Assembly: GCA_944390005.1 (NCBI GenBank)
Contig: CALXOJ010000005.1
Span: 41,988-105,987 of the forward strand
DNA length: 64,000 bases
DNA from: an uncultured Spirochaetota bacterium
GTDB taxonomy: Bacteria > Spirochaetota > Spirochaetia > JAFGXN01
Reading direction: 5' to 3'
The position numbers and the translations under genes are program-made. Under the pieces are notes generated by a model. It saw only the letters and a program-made list of their open reading frames with translations, was not told the DNA's origin and searched no databases. Shown piece after piece: positions 18,735-26,694 of the stretch; position 1 is the first letter of the stretch; every line of letters begins with the position of its first letter.

Positions 18735-19739
18735 TTAAAGGCCGACAACGCGGCGTACTTTTTCCATTTTTTCGGATGCGATTTTCCGCGCACGCTGCGC
18801 GCCTTCGTTTAAAGCGCGGTCAATCACCGACGGATTTTTCATCAGTTCTTCATAGCGGTTGCGAATCGGCGTCAGAGCTTCGTTCATTTTTTCAAACAGC
18901 GTCTTCTTCGCATCCCCCCATCCCATACCGCCGGCACGGTAACGCTGCGCTAAATCGTCCTGCTCTTCGGGTGAGGCAAAAAGTTTGTACAGCGCAAAGA
19001 CGGAACAGGAATCAGGATCTTTCGGTTCTTCCACGCTTTGGGAATTGGTTACAATCCTCATGACCGTTTTTTTCAGCTGCGCTTCGCCGACAAACAACGG
19101 AATTGTGTTATTGTAACTCTTACTCATTTTCCGCCCGTCAAGGCCGGTAACGGTTTGCGTTGTTTCGCCGACAAACGGCTGCGGCAGCCGGAAAAGTTCT
19201 TTGCCGTAATTGCGGTTGACGGCTTCGGCAATATCAACAGCGATTTCAATATGCTGCACCTGATCCTTTCCGACCGGAACAAAATCAGCGTCAAAAAGCA
19301 AAATATCGGCTGCCATCAATACGGGGTAAGTGTAAAGCCCCATATTCACTCCGCTGTCGGGATCTTCGCCCTTTTCAATATTGGAAGCGACCGCCGCCTT
19401 GTACGCGTGCGCCCGATTCATCAACCCTTTCGGGGTAAAAGCGCTCAAAAGCGTTGCCAGTTCGAAAACCTGAGGAATATCCGACTGCCGGTAAAACAGC
19501 GTTTTTTCGGGATTCAGTCCGCACGCCATCCACGCGGCGGCGACTGCATACGTGTTGCGCCGAAGCTCCTCCGGATCTTTGACCGAATTGAGCGCATGAT
19601 AATCGGCAATAAAGTAACGCGCCTCAAACGAAGCGGCCGCCTCCAATGCGGGGCGGATAGCTCCGAGCCAGTTTCCGATATGCGGCGTTCCCGTCGGCTT
19701 AATACCTGTCAAAAAAATTTTATTTTCCGTTTTTTCCAT
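18735..19739 (-). CDS. trpS: tryptophanyl-tRNA synthetase
   Basis: A 334-residue class I aminoacyl-tRNA synthetase charging tRNA-Trp. The HIGH-type motif TPHIGNWLG has HIGN at 20-23, and KMSKS is at 204-208 within GRKMSKSYNN. Length and the C-terminal helical part are standard for bacterial TrpRS. The start ATG 19739 has GGGGAAAAATA upstream and overlaps the end of the permease gene by 20 bases, so the two are one transcript. Confidence 0.96.
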   Translation of the reverse strand: MEKTENKIFLTGIKPTGTPHIGNWLGAIRPALEAAASFEARYFIADYHALNSVKDPEELRRNTYAVAAAWMACGLNPEKTLFYRQSDIPQVFELATLLSAFTPKGLMNRAHAYKAAVASNIEKGEDPDSGVNMGLYTYPVLMAADILLFDADFVPVGKDQVQHIEIAVDIAEAVNRNYGKELFRLPQPFVGETTQTVTGLDGRKMSKSYNNTIPLFVGEAQLKKTVMRIVTNSQSVEEPKDPDSCSVFALYKLFASPEEQDDLAQRYRAGGMGWGDAKKTLFEKMNEALTPIRNRYEELMKNPSVIDRALNEGAQRARKIASEKMEKVRRVVGL

Positions 19740-20943
19740 TATTTTTCCCCACTTTCAACTTTTCGCATACAACCCGCCACGCGGCCGCGGCCTTTTCTTT
19801 CAAGCGGTTCGGATTAGTCAAAGACTGAGAATCTTCTTCCGGAACGCCGGAGATCACCACATCAATCGGACGCAGAGCCGGAACGTTCACCAAAACGATT
19901 TTTATCAGCATTGTCAGCGGAACCGCAAGGAACATTCCGACAATGCCCCACATCCAGCTCCAAAAAAGTAAGGCAAAAAATACAACGACGGGACTCAAAT
20001 CGAATTTTTTCCCTTGAATCATCGGCTCCAACCAATTCCCGATCGTAAATTCGATGGCAATATTAATGAAAAAGATGTAAGCCACAATGCCCCAGTTTGG
20101 CGAAAATTGGGCAAATCCGAAGGTTGAAATAATGAAAACGGCGACAATTGAACCGATATTGGGAATAAAATTAAACGAAAACGCGATCGCAACCCACAAT
20201 GGAACAAAATCCATTCCAATAACCGAAAGAGCGATTCCGACGCACAGTCCGGTCATCGCACTGATAACGGTTTTTAGAGCCAAATAACTCAATGTATCTT
20301 TACTGATGCGCTCGACAATAAAACCGACCGTTTCCGATTTTTTGAGCGATTCCGGCGTCGGATTGCCCTCTTGGTCTTTACGTAAAAATGCCAGTTTTAT
20401 CCGATCTTGAATCATGACCCGTTCCGACATCACAAAAATCAAAAAGAGCAGCAGCACTGTAAAAGCAGACAAAAATGAAAATGAACGGTTTAAAATCGAA
20501 TTCAGTCCGCCGGAAATCAAATCACCCCATTGAAAATTCTGCACAACAGAAAAGAGGGAAAATGTATCCGGAATGTCGTACCCGATACGGTCGCCGAGTT
20601 GTTCGGCAAAATGACGCAAGTGCTGATCCAATCCGTAATAAAATCCCTGTATCTTTTCCTGATACTTCGGAAATTCGACGGCAAATTTGGTTACCGTGTT
20701 CAGCAAAAACAGTGATAAAATCAAAATTAACAATAAAAGGATCAAAACGGCGATCAGTACGCCCACTATGCGTGGAATTCGATGTTTTTCCATTTTATTC
20801 AGCAAGGGTACAAAAAAAATCGCCAAAAATAATGCCAATACCAACGGAATAAAAATTGAACTCAATGTTTTTAAAACGAAACAGACGGCAATCAAAGCCA
20901 AAATCCCGATGCCGACTGTCATTATTCGGACACTCTTTTCCAT
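19720..20943 (-). CDS. AI-2E family transporter (PerM/TqsA-like)
   Basis: A 407-residue membrane protein of the AI-2E transporter family, with hydrophobic segments near 8-50, 58-85, 160-180, 225-300 and 320-370. Family members export autoinducer-2, sodium/protons or other solutes, so a link to the luxS gene 4 kb away is tempting but not shown. The first ATG at 20943 has no ribosome site and lies six bases after a TATAAA -10; the next ATG at 20922 (MTVGIGI) is preceded by AAAGAG and is an alternative. It is followed by trpS with a 20-base overlap. Confidence 0.88.
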   Translation of the reverse strand: MEKSVRIMTVGIGILALIAVCFVLKTLSSIFIPLVLALFLAIFFVPLLNKMEKHRIPRIVGVLIAVLILLLLILILSLFLLNTVTKFAVEFPKYQEKIQGFYYGLDQHLRHFAEQLGDRIGYDIPDTFSLFSVVQNFQWGDLISGGLNSILNRSFSFLSAFTVLLLFLIFVMSERVMIQDRIKLAFLRKDQEGNPTPESLKKSETVGFIVERISKDTLSYLALKTVISAMTGLCVGIALSVIGMDFVPLWVAIAFSFNFIPNIGSIVAVFIISTFGFAQFSPNWGIVAYIFFINIAIEFTIGNWLEPMIQGKKFDLSPVVVFFALLFWSWMWGIVGMFLAVPLTMLIKIVLVNVPALRPIDVVISGVPEEDSQSLTNPNRLKEKAAAAWRVVCEKLKVGKNNGKNGK

Positions 20944-20949
20944 GCAAAT

Positions 20950-20958
20950 TTTATATCA
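20950..20958 (-). promoter_or_regulatory. putative extended -10 promoter of the AI-2E permease
   Basis: On the minus strand TGA-TATAAA (an extended -10) ends six bases before the first ATG of the permease. No good -35 is seen 17 bases upstream (TTTTTC). Transcription would begin at the ATG, implying a leaderless message or use of the downstream ATG at 20922. Confidence 0.4.
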
Positions 20959-21032
20959 CAATAAGAAAAAAAGAAAAAGCACCTGAACTGTTTCATTTTT
21001 TTGTATTTGTCGTCTTTTTTTTTCGGAAAATA

Positions 21033-21095
21033 TTGACAACACTATATGTTGTGTACTATATTGTGGAAGGTCGTTAAGAAAACACTATAAACGGC
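21033..21095 (+). promoter_or_regulatory. nrd promoter with NrdR-box-like repeats
   Basis: TTGACA (21033-21038) and TATATT (21057-21062) form a promoter with an 18-base spacer. Filling the spacer is ACACTATATGTTGTGT (21039-21054), a 16-base near-palindrome that fits the NrdR box. A second box-like element ACTATATTGTGG (21055-21066) overlaps the -10, and a weaker one AACACTATAAACGG lies at 21081-21094. The arrangement predicts that NrdR represses its own operon. Confidence 0.72.
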
Positions 21096-21115
21096 CGATG
21101 TAAACAGAGAAAGCA

Positions 21116-21574
21116 ATGAGATGTCCTTACTGCGGCTCAACGGAAGATCGTGTTCTCGAATCCCGGCAAAACACGACGGGAAACGTCATCAGACGGCGGA
21201 GAGAGTGCGCGGCATGCGGCTCACGGTTTACCTCCTATGAAAAAACGGAAGAAAAACCGCTGATGATTCAAAAGAAGAGCGGCGAACTGCAGGAGTTTAA
21301 TCTCGAAAAACTGAAAAAAGGAATTTTAACAGCGACCCGAAAACGACGCATTCCGCAATCGGTTATCGACAACATGATTGCCGAAACCGAAGACGCCGCC
21401 GAATACGCCGGGCGGAAAACACGGGTGATTTCGTCATCGCTGTTGGGCGACTTGATTTTGGAGAAGTTAAAGGCCGTCGACGCGGTCGCTTACATCCGCT
21501 ACGCATCGGTTTACAAAAACTTCGATGACTTGAAGCGGTTCATCACCGAAATCAAGCAAATGGATAAAAAATAA
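21116..21574 (+). CDS. nrdR: transcriptional repressor NrdR
   Basis: A 152-residue NrdR, the zinc-ribbon plus ATP-cone repressor of ribonucleotide reductase genes. Zinc ligands are C3, C6, C31 and C34 (RCPYCGS, CAACGSR). The ATP-cone spans about 49-139 (IQKKSGELQEFNLEKLKKGI). It binds dATP/ATP to sense the deoxynucleotide pool. The start is ATG 21116 with AGAGAAAG. It heads the operon nrdR, nrdD, split radical subunit, nrdG, and NrdR-like boxes overlap its own promoter. Confidence 0.96.
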   Translation: MRCPYCGSTEDRVLESRQNTTGNVIRRRRECAACGSRFTSYEKTEEKPLMIQKKSGELQEFNLEKLKKGILTATRKRRIPQSVIDNMIAETEDAAEYAGRKTRVISSSLLGDLILEKLKAVDAVAYIRYASVYKNFDDLKRFITEIKQMDKK

Positions 21575-21601
21575 TACGGCAAACCGGGAGGGGGGATATC
21601 G

Positions 21602-23701
21602 ATGGGAGATGCAAAAAACGACTGGACGGAATTTCTCGGAAATTCTGTCAGACCGCAGCCGTTTGCGGTGCGGCAGATTGTTAAGCGCGACGGCAGTTTG
21701 GAAAAATATGACCGATACAAAATTGCCGGCGCCATCTCCAAAGCGCTGCAAGCGTCGGGCGAAGACGCTTCATCGGAAACCGTCGATTTCCTGACAAAAA
21801 AGACCGAAGAGAAGTTGGCGGACTTTATGAAAGGCCGCCATCCGAATTCGGCGCCCGCACTCGAAGAAATTCAGGATATTGTCGAAACCGTTTTTATCGA
21901 AGAAAAAAAAGTCAAAACGGCGAAAGCCTATATCCTGTACAGAGCAAAACACGAAGCAATGCGCGACGTCAAAAAATTGATGCTCGATATTAACGGCACA
22001 ATGGACGGCTATTTGCTTCAATCGGATTGGCGCGTCAATGAAAACGCTAACGTCAACTTTTCTCTCGGAGGTCTCATCCTTCACAATTCGGGGGCAGTCA
22101 CTGCCAACTACTGGCTGAAAAACATCTATACCGAAGAAATTGCCGACGCTCACCGGCACGCCGATTTTCACATTCACGATTTATCAATGTTTTCCGGTTA
22201 CTGTGCAGGTTGGTCGCTGCGTCAATTGATTCAACTCGGACTCGGCGGGGTGAAAGACAAAATCAACTCAAAACCTGCCAAACACCTTTCAACGCTGATC
22301 CAGCAGATCGTCAACTTTTTGGGTGTAATGCAAAACGAATGGGCAGGCGCACAGGCGCTTTCGAGTTTCGATACGTATTTGGCTCCGTTTATCAAAGCGG
22401 ACGGACTCAATGAATACGAAGTGCGGCAAGCGCTGCAAAGCTTTCTTTTCGGCGTCAACACCCCGTCGCGGTGGGGCAGTCAGGCGCCGTTTACCAACAT
22501 CACTCTCGACTGGACGGTTCCCCGCGATTTAAAAGACCGCAAAGCGATCGTCGGCGGAAAAGAGGTCGATTTCACTTACGGCGACTGCCAAACCGAAATG
22601 AATCTCATCAACCGTCTCTTCATCGAGCTGATTCTGGAAGGCGACGCCGACGGCCGCGGTTTTCAATATCCGATTCCGACGTACAACATCACCCGCGACT
22701 TCGATTGGGAAGGTGAAAACGTCGATTTACTGTTTAAAATGACCGCCAAATACGGAACACCGTATTTTCAAAACTTCATTAACAGCGACCTGAATCCCGA
22801 AGATGTCCGCTCGATGTGCTGCCGCCTCCAACTGGACAAACGGGAATTGAGAAAACGCGGCGGCGGCCTTTTCGGTTCGGATGAGTTCACCGGCTCCATC
22901 GGTGTCGTCACCATCAATTTACCGCGAATCGGCTACCTCTCTTCGACAAAAGAAGAGTTTTTCGGCCGTCTCTACCGTCTGATGGATTTGGCACGCGATT
23001 CGCTGGTTATTAAACGGAAGGTTGTCAACCGACTGCTGGATGCCGGTCTTTTCCCATACACAAAACGGTACCTGAAGCACCTGAATAACCACTTCTCAAC
23101 TATCGGCATCTGCGGAATGAACGAGTGCCTTCTCAATTTTTTGGGAAAGAATTTAATCAATCCCGAAGCACGGGCGTTTGCCAACGAAATTCTTCTGAAA
23201 ATGCGTGACCGCCTCTCCTCTTATCAGGAGGCAACCGGCGATTTGTTCAACTTGGAGGCGACGCCGGCGGAAAGCACAAGCTACCGATTGGCAAAGCACG
23301 ACAAAGAACGCTATCCCGACATCATTACCGCCGGGAAAAATGAGGTTTATTACACAAATTCGACTCAGCTTCCGGTCGATTTTACCGAAGATATTTTTGA
23401 AGCGTTGGATTTACAGGAAGACTTGCAAATCAAGTATACGGGCGGAACGGTTTTTCACGGTTTTCTCGGAGAAGCAATCACCGACATCGGAGCGTGTAAA
23501 AATCTGGTTAAAGCGATTTGCTCCAACTACCGTATTCCGTATTTTACGTTATCACCGGTGTATTCCATCTGCCCCGTTCACGGCTACCTATCGGGCGAAC
23601 ACTTCAACTGTCCGAAGTGCCGCAGCGAGCGGAAGAATGAAATCATCGAAGAGATAAAAAAACTGGAAAGAGAGAAAGCATCTCTGCAAAACAATCTTTG
23701 A
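21602..23701 (+). CDS. nrdD: anaerobic ribonucleoside-triphosphate reductase, catalytic chain lacking its glycyl radical domain
   Basis: A 699-residue class III ribonucleotide reductase large chain, which makes deoxynucleotides without oxygen. An ATP-cone (about 20-110) gives allosteric control. The barrel contains SGYCAGWSLRQL, MCCRLQLD and GICGMNEC, which hold candidate active-site cysteines. A Cys/His zinc site follows (CPVH at 657-660, CPKC at 670-673). The chain then ends in a charged helix (about 676-699) with no RVxGY glycyl radical motif, which normally follows within a few dozen residues. That motif is in the next ORF, same frame, after a single TGA. The ribosome site GGAGGGGGG precedes ATG 21602. 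Confidence 0.93.
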   Translation: MGDAKNDWTEFLGNSVRPQPFAVRQIVKRDGSLEKYDRYKIAGAISKALQASGEDASSETVDFLTKKTEEKLADFMKGRHPNSAPALEEIQDIVETVFIEEKKVKTAKAYILYRAKHEAMRDVKKLMLDINGTMDGYLLQSDWRVNENANVNFSLGGLILHNSGAVTANYWLKNIYTEEIADAHRHADFHIHDLSMFSGYCAGWSLRQLIQLGLGGVKDKINSKPAKHLSTLIQQIVNFLGVMQNEWAGAQALSSFDTYLAPFIKADGLNEYEVRQALQSFLFGVNTPSRWGSQAPFTNITLDWTVPRDLKDRKAIVGGKEVDFTYGDCQTEMNLINRLFIELILEGDADGRGFQYPIPTYNITRDFDWEGENVDLLFKMTAKYGTPYFQNFINSDLNPEDVRSMCCRLQLDKRELRKRGGGLFGSDEFTGSIGVVTINLPRIGYLSSTKEEFFGRLYRLMDLARDSLVIKRKVVNRLLDAGLFPYTKRYLKHLNNHFSTIGICGMNECLLNFLGKNLINPEARAFANEILLKMRDRLSSYQEATGDLFNLEATPAESTSYRLAKHDKERYPDIITAGKNEVYYTNSTQLPVDFTEDIFEALDLQEDLQIKYTGGTVFHGFLGEAITDIGACKNLVKAICSNYRIPYFTLSPVYSICPVHGYLSGEHFNCPKCRSERKNEIIEEIKKLEREKASLQNNL

Positions 23702-23710
23702 GGGGAAGAT

Positions 23711-24214
23711 ATGATGAACGAACACAACATTGAAGAAATCAACAAGAGAATCGAAGAACTGAAACGGGAAATCTCTGCCGTTCAAGGCTCCGACACCGAA
23801 GTGTACGCACGCATTGTCGGTTACTACCGCTCAGTCGGAAACTGGAACAAAGGCAAACGGGAAGAGTACAACTACCGGAAAAACTTCATGATTAACGATC
23901 CAACAACCGTCTGTATTTCCGCGGAAGAACCGGCGAAAGAAACAACGCCGATGCCGCAAACCTCGGCCGTCGGACGAATTCTCTGCTTTGTACGGAAAAC
24001 CTGCCCGAATTGCCCTCCCGTAAAAGCGGCGCTGGAAAAGAGTGATCTGCCGGTTGAATACATTGACGCGGACACAAACGAAGGACTGCAATCAGCCGTC
24101 GCCTACGGTGTGATGAAAGCGCCGACCGTTCTTTTTTTGGATGCCGACGGACGCGAACTGCTGCGCACAAGCAGCGCTGCTGAATTGGAATCACTGTCGA
24201 CTGTCGCCGTTTAA
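23711..24214 (+). CDS. detached glycyl radical domain fused to a glutaredoxin-like domain
   Basis: 167 residues in three parts. Residues 1-27 are a charged helix (NIEEINKRIEELKRE). Residues 28-60 are the missing NrdD tail: EVYARIVGYYRSVGNW with the radical glycine at 37, then NKGKREEY. Residues 61-87 are a linker, and 88-167 form a thioredoxin-fold domain with the redox motif CPNC (98-101) and cis-Pro in KAPTVLF (138). It begins nine bases after the nrdD stop in the same frame, with GAGGGG as its ribosome site. It overlaps the nrdG start as TAATG. I infer a separate subunit that carries the radical and also supplies reducing power to NrdD. ATG 23714 is an alternative start. Confidence 0.85.
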   Translation: MMNEHNIEEINKRIEELKREISAVQGSDTEVYARIVGYYRSVGNWNKGKREEYNYRKNFMINDPTTVCISAEEPAKETTPMPQTSAVGRILCFVRKTCPNCPPVKAALEKSDLPVEYIDADTNEGLQSAVAYGVMKAPTVLFLDADGRELLRTSSAAELESLSTVAV

Positions 24215-24903
24215 TGAACACTTCGGCATTTGAAGGCTGCCGTTTCGGTTTGGAAAAGGTGTCGATGAACGACTATCCCGGCCATCCGGCAGCCGTTCTT
24301 TTTATTCCCGGCTGCAACCTTCGTTGCCCCTACTGTCACAACGGCTCACTGGTAAACGCTCCTTTTCCCGAAGATTTGGTTTCGTTTGATGAAGCCGCCG
24401 CTTATTTGCGAAAACGGCGCAACGTTTTAGACAGTGTTTGCATCAGCGGCGGCGAACCGACCCTTTTCCCGAAAATCGAAATGCTCATCGAATCGCTTCA
24501 GAAGCTCGGTTACCGCGTCAAACTCGACACAAACGGCACCCTTCCCGAACGGTTAGCTCTTCTCCGTCCCGACTTTATCGCAATGGATGTTAAAACATCG
24601 CCTCAAAAGTACCGTCTTCTCGGAACGGAAGACGGCGAGCGCATACGCCAATCAATCGAACTCATTAAAACATCGGGAATCCCCCACCAGTTCCGCACCA
24701 CCCTCGTTCCCGGCATCACCGACGAAACCGACCTTGACGTCATCGCTGAACTAACCGCCGGCAGTCCGTGGGTCCTCCACAATTTCCGCAACAACCGCTG
24801 CCTTGATCCCGCTTTTGAACACATTTCACCGATCGCCGACGACATCTTTCTCAAACTGCGCCAACGATACACTCCCGACGACCGATCTTTGATTGTTTAC
24901 TGA
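24214..24903 (+). CDS. nrdG: anaerobic ribonucleotide reductase activating protein (radical SAM)
   Basis: A 229-residue radical SAM activase. The iron-sulfur motif is CNLRCPYC (Cys 34, 38, 41), followed by the SAM-binding segment SGGEPT near 87. It uses a 4Fe-4S cluster and S-adenosylmethionine to install the glycyl radical, here presumably on the separate radical subunit encoded just upstream. The start ATG overlaps the preceding stop (TAATG), indicating coupled translation. It resembles the longer NrdG form seen outside enterobacteria (E. coli NrdG is 154 residues). Confidence 0.93.
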   Translation: MNTSAFEGCRFGLEKVSMNDYPGHPAAVLFIPGCNLRCPYCHNGSLVNAPFPEDLVSFDEAAAYLRKRRNVLDSVCISGGEPTLFPKIEMLIESLQKLGYRVKLDTNGTLPERLALLRPDFIAMDVKTSPQKYRLLGTEDGERIRQSIELIKTSGIPHQFRTTLVPGITDETDLDVIAELTAGSPWVLHNFRNNRCLDPAFEHISPIADDIFLKLRQRYTPDDRSLIVY

Positions 24904-24917
24904 ATCCGCTTATCCGC

Positions 24918-24946
24918 TTGCGAAGCTTCTCCGAATCGGTTATACT
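24918..24946 (+). promoter_or_regulatory. promoter of luxS
   Basis: TTGCGA (24918-24923) and TATACT (24941-24946) with a 17-base spacer. Predicted start near 24953, 13 bases before the luxS ATG, with AAGGAG between. Confidence 0.8.
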
Positions 24947-24965
24947 GGACTCAAAAGGAGATTTT

Positions 24966-25442
24966 ATGGACACCATTGCCAGTTTTACCGTCGACCATCT
25001 TCGGCTTTTACCGGGCGTTTATGTCTCGCGCATTGACCGCATCGGAACCGAAGCCGTCACAACCTTCGACATCCGTATGACCGCCCCCAACCGCGAACCT
25101 GTCATCAACACCGCCGAAATTCATGCCATCGAACACATCGGCGCTGTTTACCTGCGCAACCGATCCGACGTCGCCGATTCCGTCATCTACTTCGGCCCCA
25201 TGGGCTGCCGAACCGGCTTCTACCTGCTCATGGCAGGCGAACGAACCTCCGAAAGCATCACAGCCCTGCTTCACGACCTCTTCTCCCACATCGCCGCTTA
25301 CGAAGGCGATATTCCCGGCGCTACACCTGCCGGATGCGGCAACTGCCTTGACATGAACCTTCCCATGGCACGCTGGCACGCTAAACGATTCCTGTCTGTC
25401 TTGAGCAGCATCACCGCCGAACGGCTGCATTATCCGCAATAA
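24966..25442 (+). CDS. luxS: S-ribosylhomocysteine lyase LuxS
   Basis: A 158-residue LuxS. It splits S-ribosylhomocysteine into homocysteine and the precursor of autoinducer-2, recycling the product of SAM methylations. Metal ligands appear as HAIEH (His 53, His 57) and a Cys in AGCGNC (124), and the catalytic Cys is in GPMGCRTG (81). The HAIEH form differs slightly from the more common HTLEH. The start is ATG 24966 (MDTIASF) with AAGGAG; an in-frame ATG at 24918 lies within the promoter and is rejected. Confidence 0.95.
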   Translation: MDTIASFTVDHLRLLPGVYVSRIDRIGTEAVTTFDIRMTAPNREPVINTAEIHAIEHIGAVYLRNRSDVADSVIYFGPMGCRTGFYLLMAGERTSESITALLHDLFSHIAAYEGDIPGATPAGCGNCLDMNLPMARWHAKRFLSVLSSITAERLHYPQ

Positions 25443-25454
25443 GTCCCTCTTTTC

Positions 25455-25550
25455 TTTTGGGCGCGTGCGCGCCTTACGGGCGCGCACCGGGCTTTCCGCT
25501 GCAATTCGCGGCATCCCGAGCTTCCGCCGCGGCAAAGCTGCCGCTTTGCC
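25455..25550. repeat. GC-rich double hairpin, REP-like intergenic element
   Basis: After luxS the base composition jumps. GTGCGCGCC (25465-25473) pairs with GGCGCGCAC (25479-25487), and GGCAAAGC (25531-25538) pairs with GCTTTGCC (25543-25550). Neither is followed by a T-run, so they are not ordinary terminators. The phrase CTTTCCGCTGCAATTCGCG between them is partly echoed at 25577-25605 (TTTCCGCTTCAATCCCTCGCG). The whole gap 25443-25661 carries no gene. It looks like a dispersed intergenic repeat, but copies elsewhere cannot be seen in this window. Confidence 0.45.
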
Positions 25551-25661
25551 CTTCATCTCATTTCCGTCTGCCGCTCATTTCCGCTTCAATCCCTCGCGCT
25601 TTCGAAAAACAGACCGCATCCTGTTGACCCGCAATCGGAAGAGCATTCAAAAAACAGAAAC

Positions 25662-26447
25662 CTATGGACGAACAGAGACAGCAACTCCTCGATTTGCAGA
25701 TTCTCCGCTCAAACGAGTATCCCACACAGTTTTCTGCTCGGTCGAGACAGTCAGATTTAAATCCCGATCGACACCGCGGCCGTCGGTTTGAGCTCCGCAG
25801 AAAAAACGATAAATTAAACCGGTATTGGAAGAAAGATCGAGACGCTGCAGTCGATTGCCGGAGCAGTTGAGGTAGGTCAGCTGCGGAAGCGCAGCGGTGT
25901 TCAGCGTTTCAAGACGATTATTAAAACAGGAAAGGGTGCGCAAAACAGGAAGTCCGGAGAGATTGAGAGAAGTCAGAAGATTTTCCGCACACATCAACGT
26001 TGTCAGAGAGAGACAGCCGCTAAGGCGAAGGGCGGTTAATTTGTTGGCATAAGCGTTAAGCTCTGTCAGTTTTTGAAGACCGCCGGCATCCAACGAAGTC
26101 AGAATGTTATACGAGCAGTCGACCGACGTCAACGCTTTCAACGGCCGTAAATCCAATTCCGTCAAACGGTTGCCGGCGCAGCGCAGCGTTGTCAGACCGG
26201 TAAAGTGTCGGACAGCGTCAAACGAGGTCAGTCCGCACTCCGATACGTCAAGCTCCGTAACAGCGGCCATCAACTGCCGATTGGAGGCTGTCAGCGGAAC
26301 TGTACCGTCCGCATTTTTGTACCAACCGATGTTCGGAACAGCCTTCTCTATCGCCGCTATTTGCGCGGGATCTTCAATGGCTTTCTGTCTCCATCCGCAA
26401 CCGAAGAGTGTCAATGCAACGGTCGCTATGATTGCCAACTTTTTCAT
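25662..26447 (-). CDS. leucine-rich repeat lipoprotein
   Basis: A 261-residue exported lipoprotein with lipobox LFGC (Cys 17). Residues about 65-215 are tandem leucine-rich repeats of about 21 residues built on LTxLNCSxNxLTxLDLS (for example LTTLRCAGNRLTELDLRPL). This resembles internalin-like or TDE-type surface LRR proteins, a different repeat from the BspA-like protein at 7771. The C-terminal 45 residues are non-repetitive. The start is ATG 26447 with CAAGGAGG. A TATAAA (26490-26495, minus) with TTGCCT upstream may be its promoter, although the spacer is only 15. Binding partner unknown. Confidence 0.88.
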   Translation of the reverse strand: MKKLAIIATVALTLFGCGWRQKAIEDPAQIAAIEKAVPNIGWYKNADGTVPLTASNRQLMAAVTELDVSECGLTSFDAVRHFTGLTTLRCAGNRLTELDLRPLKALTSVDCSYNILTSLDAGGLQKLTELNAYANKLTALRLSGCLSLTTLMCAENLLTSLNLSGLPVLRTLSCFNNRLETLNTAALPQLTYLNCSGNRLQRLDLSSNTGLIYRFFCGAQTDGRGVDRDLNLTVSTEQKTVWDTRLSGESANRGVAVSVRP

Positions 26448-26652
26448 CTTGCCTCCTTGGACATTTTATCTCCGCTCTTTCCTTCGCAGTTTATACAAAA
26501 TGCGGCGAAAAGGCAAGCTCTTTTATTTTATTCGCAATCGTTCCAACGCAATTATACGATAACAAATGAAATCTCTTCTATAATTACAAATCCTCTTAAT
26601 GACATTTTCCATTTAAATGCTTCCAAATGATTTAATTTTCCGACTTTAAACT

Positions 26653-26680
26653 AAAAAAAAGATCTCCGAAGAGATCTTTT
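26653..26680 (-). terminator. terminator of the GH16 lipoprotein gene
   Basis: AAAAGATCTC (26657-26666) / GAGATCTTTT (26671-26680) with loop CGAA, followed on the minus strand by eight T in all. It lies just after the stop at 26695. The rest of the gap to 26448 holds only AT-rich upstream DNA of the leucine-rich gene. Confidence 0.88.
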
Positions 26681-26694
26681 TAAATGCGTAACCG

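Noticed and set aside
23699..23701. The TGA between nrdD and the radical-domain ORF as a selenocysteine codon or programmed read-through
   Set aside because: A good ribosome site and ATG-ATG follow immediately, no selenocysteine-type hairpin was recognised after the TGA, and the position lies in a helical linker and not at an active-site residue. Separate translation is simpler.
25465..25487. The GC-rich hairpin after luxS as a simple luxS terminator
   Set aside because: There is no T-run on either side and a second hairpin follows; it fits an intergenic repeat better, though some termination effect cannot be excluded.
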